Below, in pieces: positions 1 through 5,962 of a stretch of DNA of 7,527 bases. The stretch spans positions 1-7,527 of the forward strand of contig CACXGG010000112.1 of the NCBI GenBank assembly GCA_902767145.1. Reading direction: 5' to 3'. The notes below the pieces were generated by a model that worked only from the letters and a program-made list of their open reading frames with translations, searched no databases and was not told the DNA's origin. The position numbers and the translations under genes were made by a program. Every line of letters starts with the position of its first letter. Within the stretch, counting starts at the first letter, position 1. Source of the stretch: Oscillospiraceae bacterium (lineage in GTDB: Bacteria > Bacillota > Clostridia > Saccharofermentanales > Saccharofermentanaceae).

Positions 1-1066
1 TGAAGATGATGGAAGCGGGACCATCCCAGGGCTCCATCATGGTTGCATAATACTGATAGAATGCACGGAGTTCCCTGCTCATGGTAGTGATATGCTGCCA
101 GGGCTCGGGGATGGTAACTGCAACTGCCAGAGGAAGAGGCATTCCGCACATCTCCATAAACTCAAGAGTATTATCAAGTCTAGCAGAGTCGGAACCTGTT
201 ACATCCAGCATGGGGAAGATGTCAGAGAACCTGTCATCCAGGCCGGGGAACTTAAGGATGTTCTCCCTGCTGAGCATCTTATTCATATTACCTGTTATAG
301 TATTGATCTCACCGTTGTGGACCATGATCCTGTTGGGGTGTGATCTCTGCCAGCTGGGATTTGTATTTGTGGAGAATCTTGAATGTACTATACCGATGGC
401 AGAGATAAATGAATCATCATCCAGATCCTTGTAGAAGCTCCTGAGCTGTCCTACCAGGAACATTCCCTTATAGACTATAGTCCTGCAGGAAAGGGAACAT
501 ACATATGTGTTGAGATCTGCCTTTTCGAACATTCTCCTTGCTATATAGAGTTTTCTTTCGAAATCAATGTCTTCTTCTACATCATCAGGCCTCTGGACGA
601 AGCCCTGCATGATGGTGGGCATGCTGGAAAGAGCCTTGCTTCCAAGTACATCAGGCTGGGTGGGAACCTCACGCCATCCAAGGAATTCAAGACCTTCGTT
701 CTTTACAGCCTCTTCAAAGGAAGATCTAGCCTTCTCGCAGAGTTCCTTTGTCTGGGGCATAAAGAACATACCTATACCGTATGATCTCTTTCCCTTAAGT
801 GTGATGCCTGACTTGGCTGCTTCTGCCACGAAGAAATCGTGGGGGATCTGAAGAAGGATACCAACACCGTCACCGGTCTTTCCCTCTGCGTCCTTACCTG
901 CTCTGTGCTCCAGTGTCTCGACGATCTTAAGTGCTCCGTCGACTACTCTTCTTTCCTGCAGACCATTAATGTTTACTACTGCTCCGATACCGCAGTTCTC
1001 ATGTTCGTTTGCAGGATCATAAAGACCTTTTGCCTCAAAGGGTTCATAGTTTCTGTAGTTGTCCAT
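1..1066 (-). CDS. gltB: Glutamate synthase large (alpha) subunit, N-terminal part (partial, cut by window start)
   Basis: The enzyme makes two glutamates from glutamine and 2-oxoglutarate in the cytoplasm; this part is the class II glutamine amidotransferase domain that releases ammonia from glutamine. The frame is open from the ATG at 1066-1064 to the window edge, giving 355 of roughly 1500 residues expected. A 24-residue propeptide precedes Cys25 in ENCGIG, the N-terminal nucleophile exposed after processing, as is usual for GltB. Other family landmarks are KTGDGVGIL, GWREVP, TIVYKGM, VHSRFSTNT, VHNGEIN and MEPWDGPA. An AAGGAG ribosome binding site lies 12 nt before the ATG, slightly far but the only good one; an in-frame TTG 9 nt upstream of the ATG is too close to it. 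The gene is divergent from the ammonium transporter. Its leader contains a promoter and an attenuator (separate entries). Identity is secure; the FMN and Fe-S parts lie outside the window. Confidence 0.97.
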   Translation of the reverse strand, partial: MDNYRNYEPFEAKGLYDPANEHENCGIGAVVNINGLQERRVVDGALKIVETLEHRAGKDAEGKTGDGVGILLQIPHDFFVAEAAKSGITLKGKRSYGIGMFFMPQTKELCEKARSSFEEAVKNEGLEFLGWREVPTQPDVLGSKALSSMPTIMQGFVQRPDDVEEDIDFERKLYIARRMFEKADLNTYVCSLSCRTIVYKGMFLVGQLRSFYKDLDDDSFISAIGIVHSRFSTNTNPSWQRSHPNRIMVHNGEINTITGNMNKMLSRENILKFPGLDDRFSDIFPMLDVTGSDSARLDNTLEFMEMCGMPLPLAVAVTIPEPWQHITTMSRELRAFYQYYATMMEPWDGPASIIF

Positions 1067-1108
1067 ACCGCTCAATTGCTCCTTTTTGTCTTAAGGATCT
1101 AGACAAAG

Positions 1109-1147
1109 AAAAAACGCTTACCAGACGGATCTCTCCGTTGATAAGCG
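1109..1147 (-). terminator. Intrinsic terminator in the gltB leader (attenuator)
   Basis: On the minus strand, bases 1147-1139 pair with 1123-1115 (9 bp, one G-U) and 1138-1134 pair with 1129-1125 (5 bp), around a GAGA loop, with one bulged base at 1124. Six U follow at 1114-1109. The structure lies about 23 nt after the predicted transcription start and 42 nt before the gltB ATG, with no gene between promoter and terminator. It would therefore stop gltB transcription by default, so some readthrough control is expected. Confidence 0.85.
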
Positions 1148-1156
1148 CCATTGCTC
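1143..1156 (-). promoter_or_regulatory. ANTAR-like hexaloop hairpin in the gltB leader
   Basis: On the minus strand GAGC and GCUU (3 Watson-Crick pairs plus one G-U) enclose the loop AAUGGC at 1152-1147, with A at loop position 1 and G at position 4. Its 3' arm is the same sequence that forms the 5' base of the terminator, so the two folds exclude each other. Four bases downstream, ACGG and CCGU (1138-1125) enclose a second six-base loop, AGAGAU, which also has A1 and G4 but can instead close to a GAGA tetraloop. Paired hexaloops with A1 and G4 are the known target of ANTAR antiterminators. The stem here is short, so the call rests on the match to the other leader. Confidence 0.55.
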
Positions 1157-1176
1157 TGTTCTATTCAATTGCATGG

Positions 1177-1205
1177 ATTATGCTACTTTCTTAAGCACAT
1201 GTCAA
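1177..1205 (-). promoter_or_regulatory. Sigma-A type promoter of gltB
   Basis: Read on the minus strand, a perfect TTGACA (-35, 1205-1200) is followed by a 17 bp spacer and CATAAT (-10, 1182-1177; one mismatch to TATAAT). Transcription would start near 1170, giving a leader of about 104 nt before the gltB ATG. Confidence 0.85.
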
Positions 1206-1232
1206 GTGCGAAAAATTTTTTTCGGAAAGTGC

Positions 1233-1261
1233 TTGACAATCTCAAATCATAGGTTTATCAT
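1233..1261 (+). promoter_or_regulatory. Sigma-A type promoter of the ammonium transporter
   Basis: A perfect TTGACA (1233-1238), a 17 bp spacer and TATCAT (1256-1261; one mismatch to TATAAT). Transcription would begin near 1268, giving a leader of about 146 nt to the ATG at 1414. Confidence 0.87.
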
Positions 1262-1271
1262 CCCAGCATGC

Positions 1272-1306
1272 AAAGGTGCTTAGGGTTCTTACCCTTGGGC
1301 ACCTTT
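1272..1306 (+). promoter_or_regulatory. Strong hairpin at the 5' end of the transporter mRNA
   Basis: AAAGGTGC (1272-1279) pairs perfectly with GCACCTTT (1299-1306). An inner stem AGGGT/ACCCT (1282-1286 with 1291-1295) is separated by an asymmetric internal loop (UU opposite UGG) and capped by UCUU. It starts only a few bases after the predicted transcription start and has no U-tract, so it is not a terminator. It could protect the 5' end or be the first element of the leader regulator. I do not recognise it as a known riboswitch. Confidence 0.7.
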
Positions 1307-1328
1307 CTCAATTTATAAAACAGATCAT

Positions 1329-1388
1329 GAGGATCAGTCACAATGGCGTGACATGAAAACAAACGCCATGTGACCGGTCCTCTTTTTT
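1329..1388 (+). terminator. Intrinsic terminator in the transporter leader (attenuator)
   Basis: The 5' arm at 1329-1348 pairs with 1364-1382. The outer part is GAGGA with TCCTC, then one G-U pair, one C-G pair and one A-C mismatch. The inner part is GTCAC with GTGAC, one bulged A, and ATGGCG with CGCCAT. The loop is 15 nt, and six U follow at 1383-1388. It ends only 25 nt before the transporter ATG and lies after the promoter, so it would terminate the transporter mRNA unless overridden. Confidence 0.87.
1334..1356 (+). promoter_or_regulatory. ANTAR-like hexaloop hairpin in the transporter leader
   Basis: GTCAC (1337-1341) and GTGAC (1348-1352) form a perfect 5 bp stem around the loop AAUGGC (1342-1347). 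UCA (1334-1336) can add three pairs with UGA (1354-1356) across one bulged base. The loop is identical to the one in the gltB leader while the stem differs, and it has A1 and G4 as in ANTAR targets. The hairpin uses bases of the 5' arm of the following terminator, so forming it would prevent termination. Just upstream GATC/GATC (1323-1326 with 1332-1335) encloses a five-base loop AUGAG; it is a possible first hairpin but not a hexaloop. Confidence 0.6.
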
Positions 1389-1413
1389 GTTTTCGGAAAT
1401 GGAGGACATCGTT

Positions 1414-3186
1414 ATGACAACAGATTTATTGCAGACAGTAAACGATCAGATCTTTGGCGTATGGTTCCTGGCAGGCGCCGCACTCGTATTCTGGATGCAG
1501 GCCGGATTTGCCATGGTAGAGGCCGGCTTCACAAGAGCAAAGAACGCAGGAAACATTATCATGAAGAACCTTATGGACTTCTGTATCGGTACAGTAGTCT
1601 TCATACTTATAGGTTTCGGACTCTTCCTCGGGGAAGACGCACTGTGTGGTCTGGTAGGCCTTCCGAACTTTGACATCTTCACAAACTATGCAACTTTTGA
1701 CTGGTCAGGCTTCGTATTCAACCTGGTATTCTGTGCTACCACAGCTACCATCGTATCAGGAGCCATGGCTGAGAGGACAAAGTTCCTTTCCTACTGTGTA
1801 TATTCAGCAGTCATCTCAGCAGTCATCTATCCCATCGAAGCACACTGGACATGGGGCGGCGGCTGGCTGGCTCAGATCGGCTTCCACGATTTCGCAGGTT
1901 CCAACTGTATCCACATGGTAGGTGGTATCTCCGCTCTCATCGGTGCAGCTATCCTTGGACCCCGTATCGGTAAGTTCGTAAAAGACGACAAAGGCAATGT
2001 AACAAAAGTAAATGCTTTCCCCGGTCACAACCTTCCCATCGGTGCCCTTGGTGTATTCATCCTCTGGCTCGGCTGGTACGGTTTCAACGGTGCAGCAGCA
2101 ACAAGCCTTGAGCAGCTCGGTACGATCTTTGTAACAACAACTATCGCACCTGCCATCGCTACAGTAACATGTATGATCTTCACATGGATCAAATATGGTA
2201 AGCCCGATGTATCCATGGCCCTCAACGCATCACTTGCAGGTCTCGTTGCCATCACAGCTCCCTGTGATACGACAGATGCCCTGGGTGCAAGCATCATCGG
2301 TCTCGTAGCAGGACTTCTCGTAGTATTCGGTGTATGGCTCCTTGACTACAAGCTCCATATCGACGATCCCGTCGGTGCCGTTGCAGTTCACATGATGAAC
2401 GGTATCTGGGGTACCATCGCAGTAGGTCTCTTCTCAACTGATTCCGTTCCCGGATATGCAGTTGCAGATGCAGCAGGAAATGTTATGACAGGTCTTTTCT
2501 ACGGCGGCGGATTTAAGCTCCTTGGCATCCAGCTGATCGGTATGTCCGCTACAGCAGCATGGACAGCAGTTACTATTACAGTTACATTCTTCGCCATCAA
2601 AAAGATCTTCGGTCTCCGTGTAGCTGAGGAAGAGGAGATCACAGGACTTGATGCTACAGAGCATGGTCTTCCCTCCGCATATGCAGGCTTCTCCATCATG
2701 GATATCACGAGAAACCTCATGGTCGCAAACGAGAACACAGACCTCGGTGTACCCGAGTTCTCCGAAGCATCTGAAGCCATTAAGAATGCTTCCGTACCTG
2801 TTATCAGGAACATCGTTCCCGAAGCAGATACAGGTATACATAAAGTCGTTATCATTGCTAAGCTCTCACGTTATGATGCTCTGCGCCGCGCAATGAACGA
2901 TGTCGGTGTTACCGGCATGACAGTAACCCAGGTAATGGGCTGCGGTATCCAGAAGGGTGCCGGAGAGAAATACAGAGGTGTTGAGATCGACGCTACATTG
3001 CTTCCTAAGATCAAGGTCGAAGTCGTCATCTCCAAGATCCCTGTTGACCAGGTCATCGAAGCAGCTAAGAAAGCTCTTTACACAGGCCATATCGGCGACG
3101 GTAAGATCTTCGTTTATAACGTAAGCCACGTTGTAAAGATCAGGACCGGTGAAGAAGATTTCGCAGCACTTCAGGACGTTGAATAA
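1414..3186 (+). CDS. amt: Ammonium transporter fused to a C-terminal P-II signalling domain (Amt-GlnK/GlnB fusion)
   Basis: This inner-membrane channel takes up ammonium/ammonia and carries its own regulator. The start is the ATG at 1414, with GGAGG at 1401-1405, 8 nt upstream; a TTG at 1387 lies in the terminator U-tract and is rejected. The protein is 590 residues. Residues 5-400 are a membrane channel of about 11 hydrophobic segments with the twin pore histidines H167 (SNCIHMVGG) and H326 (VAVHMMNG), plus GAMAER and DDPVGA. The usual Amt tail (GLDATEHG) ends near 427. After a linker (428-474), residues 475-582 are a complete P-II domain: T-loop 509-532 of normal length, Q513 and K532 at the positions that bind Mg-ATP/2-oxoglutarate, IGDGKIF (ATP site) and KIRTGEE. 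The tyrosine uridylylated in E. coli P-II (Tyr51) is Ile525 here, so control by effector binding rather than UMP modification is inferred. It is divergent from gltB and preceded by an attenuator. Confidence 0.96.
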   Translation: MTTDLLQTVNDQIFGVWFLAGAALVFWMQAGFAMVEAGFTRAKNAGNIIMKNLMDFCIGTVVFILIGFGLFLGEDALCGLVGLPNFDIFTNYATFDWSGFVFNLVFCATTATIVSGAMAERTKFLSYCVYSAVISAVIYPIEAHWTWGGGWLAQIGFHDFAGSNCIHMVGGISALIGAAILGPRIGKFVKDDKGNVTKVNAFPGHNLPIGALGVFILWLGWYGFNGAAATSLEQLGTIFVTTTIAPAIATVTCMIFTWIKYGKPDVSMALNASLAGLVAITAPCDTTDALGASIIGLVAGLLVVFGVWLLDYKLHIDDPVGAVAVHMMNGIWGTIAVGLFSTDSVPGYAVADAAGNVMTGLFYGGGFKLLGIQLIGMSATAAWTAVTITVTFFAIKKIFGLRVAEEEEITGLDATEHGLPSAYAGFSIMDITRNLMVANENTDLGVPEFSEASEAIKNASVPVIRNIVPEADTGIHKVVIIAKLSRYDALRRAMNDVGVTGMTVTQVMGCGIQKGAGEKYRGVEIDATLLPKIKVEVVISKIPVDQVIEAAKKALYTGHIGDGKIFVYNVSHVVKIRTGEEDFAALQDVE

Positions 3187-3210
3187 GCCGCACAAATAAA
3201 CCCCAATACA

Positions 3211-3246
3211 GAAACGGGCCGTCTCCTTCGGGAGGCGGCCTGTTTC
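3211..3246. terminator. Strong terminator after the transporter, probably bidirectional
   Basis: Bases 3211-3226 pair with 3231-3246 over 16 bp (two G-U pairs) around a UUCG tetraloop. It lies 24 nt after the transporter stop codon and 10 nt past the stop of the convergent gene. On the plus strand the stem ends in GTTTC followed by CCTTT. On the minus strand the descending arm also ends in GTTTC. It can serve both genes, although neither U-tract is perfect. Confidence 0.88.
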
Positions 3247-3256
3247 CTTTATGTCT

Positions 3257-4735
3257 TTATATCTCTTCGAAGAGTTCTATCTCTTCACCCAGGGGTCCTT
3301 TTAAGAAACATATCCTGGCCCTGAAGGTGGCCACCTGTATATCCTTCGGTCCCACGAAGACTTCATAGCCGGACTTCCTTATCTTTTCCGCCATCTCATC
3401 AACTCCCCTTACTGAAAGAGCGAAATGTCTTATGGCACCCTTCTCCTCAGATCCGTCACCGTTATTCCAGATCTCCAGATAGGAATTTCCGATGCCGAAG
3501 AAGACGCCTTCATCCCACTCCGAGAAGATATCAAGTCCCAGGATATCCCGGTAGAATGCCTTCGTCTTTTCGAAGCGTTCCGGATCTCCGGTCTTCATGG
3601 ATATATGATGGATGCTCTCGATACCTGTCCTGTCCTCATCTTCCAGGATGGAAAAATACATCCTGCTCTGGTATCCGCCGTCCATGTAGAAGTAGTCCTT
3701 AAGTGTTCCGTTATAAGTGAAGCCGCTCTTTTCGATGACCCTTCTCGAAGGAGTATTAACGGGTCTTACACAGATCTGCACCTTGTGAAGTCCCACTGTC
3801 TCAAGACCGAACTTCGTCACGGCCTTCGTGGCCTCTGTGGCATATCCCTTTTTCTGGAAGCCCCTGCCGATGCAGTACTCGATCTCGGCAAAATGATTAT
3901 TGGGATCCACCAGGAAGAATGCTATCTGTCCGATACACTCTCCTGATGTTTTTTCGATGATGGCCCAGCGGAAATAAAGACCGCTGTTATATCCGGCGAT
4001 ATATGTATCAAGAAGAGCTCTTACCTCCTCCTTAGTCTTGTAGGAAGGTTCGCCGTACTTGTGCTGTACTTCGTCGTCGGAGACCCAGTTCCTCATCATG
4101 GAATCTATATCATCGTAGGTGAACTTTCTCAGAAGGAGTCTTTCGGACTCCACATCCATACTTCCGCACTCATTCAGGAGGCGTCTTTCCGGAACATCAT
4201 TCTTCTCACAGTTCCTGATAAGATCCTCCGCCTCTTCCACCGTTATGCATTTTGCATATCTTTCGGGCCACATGCTGTTGTTATAAAACTCATATGTGGT
4301 CTTTGCATCCATGAACTCATTATCACGGGTGGAATTACAGAAAGCGGGAACGATCATCTCAAAGCCGTTCTCGAAACCGCTCTTAATGGATGCGTCCATG
4401 CAGTAATCAGTCGCAATACCAACTGCGATGATCTTCTCTATACCCTTCGCCTCAAGGTATCTGAGAAGGCCGGTGGAAGGATGGAAACAGCTGTTGTATT
4501 TCTTGTCGAAGATCTTCTCTCCCTCAAGGGGAGCAAATCCCTCATATATCTCAAAGGCATCATCGCCCTTAGAAAAGCCGGAACCCTCACCGTCGTCATG
4601 GCGCACGAAAACTACTTCAACACCATTTTCACGGGCCGTCTTTATAAGACATCCGACATTCTCCCTGAACTTATGGAACTCGTAGAGTCTTTCGTCAGTA
4701 ATGCCCTTCTGTGTATCTATTACAAGAAGTATCAT
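3257..4735 (-). CDS. Three-domain fusion: isochorismatase-like cysteine hydrolase, GNAT acetyltransferase, VOC domain
   Basis: One uninterrupted 492-residue frame. Residues 1-175 are an isochorismatase/nicotinamidase-like cysteine hydrolase with the likely triad D7 (VIDTQKG), K78 (DKKYNSCF) and C112 (GIATDYC). Residues 193-367 are a RimJ/RimL-type GNAT with the acetyl-CoA loop QKKGYA (294-299) and NTPSRRVIEKSGF (327-339). Residues 374-492 are a VOC (glyoxalase/bleomycin-resistance) domain with likely metal ligands H377 (or H376), E421, H437 and E487. All three look catalytically or metal-binding competent, so this is not decay. The linker near 176-192 is short. M193 could restart translation, but only a weak GGAAG sits 1-2 nt before it. 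GGGAGG lies 8 nt before the ATG at 4735, behind a clear promoter. Substrates are unknown; linked small-molecule modification or detoxification is a guess. Domain calls are secure, the overall function is not. Confidence 0.93.
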   Translation of the reverse strand: MILLVIDTQKGITDERLYEFHKFRENVGCLIKTARENGVEVVFVRHDDGEGSGFSKGDDAFEIYEGFAPLEGEKIFDKKYNSCFHPSTGLLRYLEAKGIEKIIAVGIATDYCMDASIKSGFENGFEMIVPAFCNSTRDNEFMDAKTTYEFYNNSMWPERYAKCITVEEAEDLIRNCEKNDVPERRLLNECGSMDVESERLLLRKFTYDDIDSMMRNWVSDDEVQHKYGEPSYKTKEEVRALLDTYIAGYNSGLYFRWAIIEKTSGECIGQIAFFLVDPNNHFAEIEYCIGRGFQKKGYATEATKAVTKFGLETVGLHKVQICVRPVNTPSRRVIEKSGFTYNGTLKDYFYMDGGYQSRMYFSILEDEDRTGIESIHHISMKTGDPERFEKTKAFYRDILGLDIFSEWDEGVFFGIGNSYLEIWNNGDGSEEKGAIRHFALSVRGVDEMAEKIRKSGYEVFVGPKDIQVATFRARICFLKGPLGEEIELFEEI

Positions 4736-4768
4736 TTGATGATCCTCCCTTTCAGGTTTTGTACGGGT

Positions 4769-4796
4769 ATTATAACATCAGCCTTTTCTATGTCCA
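4769..4796 (-). promoter_or_regulatory. Promoter of the three-domain fusion gene
   Basis: Read on the minus strand: TGGACA (4796-4791; one mismatch to TTGACA), a 16 bp spacer, and a perfect TATAAT (4774-4769). It leaves a leader of about 27 nt before the ATG at 4735. No equally good promoter for the divergent mnmA was found in this 83 bp gap. Confidence 0.78.
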
Positions 4797-4818
4797 CCCT
4801 GACTGAATACATGATAAA

Positions 4819-5907
4819 ATGATGGACATGACAGAGGATACAAAGAAAAAAGCACTTATAGCAATGAGCGGAGGAGTGGACAGTTCCGTTGCCGCCTACC
4901 TTACAAAGGCCATGGGATACGACTGCACCGGCTGTACCATGAAGCTCTTCGATGGAGAGGACAGCGAACAGGTCCTGTCCAAGACATGCTGTTCCTTAAG
5001 CGATGTGGAAGATGCGGGAAGTGTCTGCAGAAAGCTGGGCATCCCCTACCATGTCTTTAACTTCAAGGCAGAATTCAGCGAAAAGGTAATAAACAAATTT
5101 ATCGATTCCTACAGCAGGGGCATAACACCCAATCCCTGCCTGGACTGCAACCGCTATCTTAAATTCGAAAAGCTCTATGAAAGGGCAAAGGTCCTGGGCT
5201 GCGACAAGATAGTGACAGGCCACTATGCCGTCATAGAGGAAAAGGACGGAAAGTACCTCCTTAAAAAAGGTGCGGATGAGACCAAGGACCAGAGCTATGT
5301 GCTCTACACCCTTACCCAGGAACAGCTGGCCCATACCCTCTTTCCCCTGGGCTCCATCACTAAGAAGGAAGCCAGGGAGATCGCGGAGCAGAACGGCTTT
5401 ATAAACTTCAATAAGGCGGACAGCCAGGACATCTGTTTTGTTCCCGACGGCGACCACAGAAAGTTCATTGAAAGTTATACAGGAAAAGAATATCCGGAGG
5501 GAGACTTTATAGGTCCTGACGGAGATGTCATAGGAAAGCACAAAGGCATCATCGCCTATACCATCGGCCAGAGAAAAGGCCTGGGCGTTGCATACGGCGA
5601 GCCTCTCTTCGTAAAGAAGATCTGTCCTCTGGAAAACAGGGTATATCTGGGAAGAGACGAAGAGCTGTTTAAAAGGGACGCCGACGTTTATGACCTTCAC
5701 ATGATATCAGGCGAAGTCCCGGATGGCCCCTTCAGATGTAAGGTCAGGATCAGATATAAGCATAAGGAAAAGGATGCCACCGTAACTCCCGCAGGAGACG
5801 GAAAGGCCCACATCACCTTTGATGACCCCCAGAGGGCCATAACTCCCGGCCAGGCTGCTGTCTTTTATGACGGTGATATAGTCCTGGGGGGCGGTATCAT
5901 TATCTGA
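4819..5907 (+). CDS. mnmA: tRNA-specific 2-thiouridylase MnmA
   Basis: MnmA activates U34 of the tRNAs for Lys, Glu and Gln with ATP and replaces its O2 with sulfur, in the cytoplasm. The 362-residue length fits the family. Residues 11-23 carry the PP-loop (MSGGVDSS) that binds ATP. SKTCCSLSDVEDA, TPNPCLDCNR, TGHYA, KDQSYVLYTL and DSQDICFV follow; the catalytic cysteines are C110 and C206. Residues from about 215 form the central and C-terminal beta domains (YTIGQRKGLG, YLGRD, DPQRAITPGQ). An extra C107 makes a CxxC with C110. The start is uncertain: ATGs at 4819, 4822 and 4828 are all in frame and none has a convincing ribosome binding site. The true start must precede the PP-loop. It is divergent from the fusion gene. 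No forward terminator with a U-tract follows it. Identity is very secure. Confidence 0.96.
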   Translation: MMDMTEDTKKKALIAMSGGVDSSVAAYLTKAMGYDCTGCTMKLFDGEDSEQVLSKTCCSLSDVEDAGSVCRKLGIPYHVFNFKAEFSEKVINKFIDSYSRGITPNPCLDCNRYLKFEKLYERAKVLGCDKIVTGHYAVIEEKDGKYLLKKGADETKDQSYVLYTLTQEQLAHTLFPLGSITKKEAREIAEQNGFINFNKADSQDICFVPDGDHRKFIESYTGKEYPEGDFIGPDGDVIGKHKGIIAYTIGQRKGLGVAYGEPLFVKKICPLENRVYLGRDEELFKRDADVYDLHMISGEVPDGPFRCKVRIRYKHKEKDATVTPAGDGKAHITFDDPQRAITPGQAAVFYDGDIVLGGGIII

Positions 5908-5911
5908 GCAC

Positions 5912-5942
5912 AAAAAAAGCTGCCCCGGAAGACCGGAGCAGC
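5912..5942 (-). terminator. Intrinsic terminator of the STAS gene and nucleotidase unit
   Basis: On the minus strand, GCTGC and CCGG (5942-5933, with a mismatched base at 5937) pair with CCGG and GCAGC (5928-5919, mismatched base at 5924) around a four-base loop. Seven U follow at 5918-5912. It lies 20 nt after the STAS stop codon and begins 5 bp beyond the mnmA stop. In the plus direction the hairpin has no U-tract, so it should not stop mnmA transcripts well. Confidence 0.88.
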
Positions 5943-5962
5943 GGGATATCATCTGTTATCTC

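Larger units (their letters stand above)
1067..1413. other. Divergent regulatory region between gltB and the ammonium transporter
   Basis: These 347 bp hold no gene. From left to right they contain the gltB leader with its terminator, the gltB promoter, an AT-rich centre, the transporter promoter, and the transporter leader with two hairpins, a terminator and a ribosome binding site. The two -35 boxes face away from each other and are 27 bp apart. Between them is a run of five A and seven T at 1211-1222, which could bend DNA or act as an UP element for either promoter. The heptamers TGTCAAG (1200-1206) and CTTGACA (1232-1238) form an inverted repeat, partly because they are the two -35 boxes. 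Confidence 0.85.

Noticed and set aside
81..1102. Several plus-strand frames of 83-117 codons
   Set aside because: They lie opposite the unmistakable gltB amidotransferase domain.
1272..1306. This hairpin as the first ANTAR hexaloop of the transporter leader
   Set aside because: Its six-base loop option (UUCUUA) lacks A1 and G4, and it is about 30 nt from the AAUGGC hairpin.
1268..1388. Glutamine riboswitch in the transporter leader
   Set aside because: I could not match the known glutamine aptamer features (glnA or downstream-peptide type); the hexaloop and terminator arrangement fits ANTAR antitermination better.
1387..1413. Upstream TTG start adding 9 residues to the ammonium transporter
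   Set aside because: The TTG is in the U-tract of the leader terminator and has no ribosome binding site, whereas ATG 1414 has GGAGG at the right distance.
3425..3946. 173-codon plus-strand frame
   Set aside because: It is a shadow of the GNAT and VOC parts of the minus-strand fusion gene, with no recognisable domain.
4061..4822. 253-codon plus-strand frame antisense to the fusion gene
   Set aside because: The opposite strand holds three recognisable enzyme domains with a promoter and ribosome binding site; this frame has no family features and no ribosome binding site that I can see.
4996..5700. 234-codon minus-strand frame inside mnmA
   Set aside because: It is antisense to conserved MnmA motifs and has no recognisable domain; it is an effect of the coding bias.
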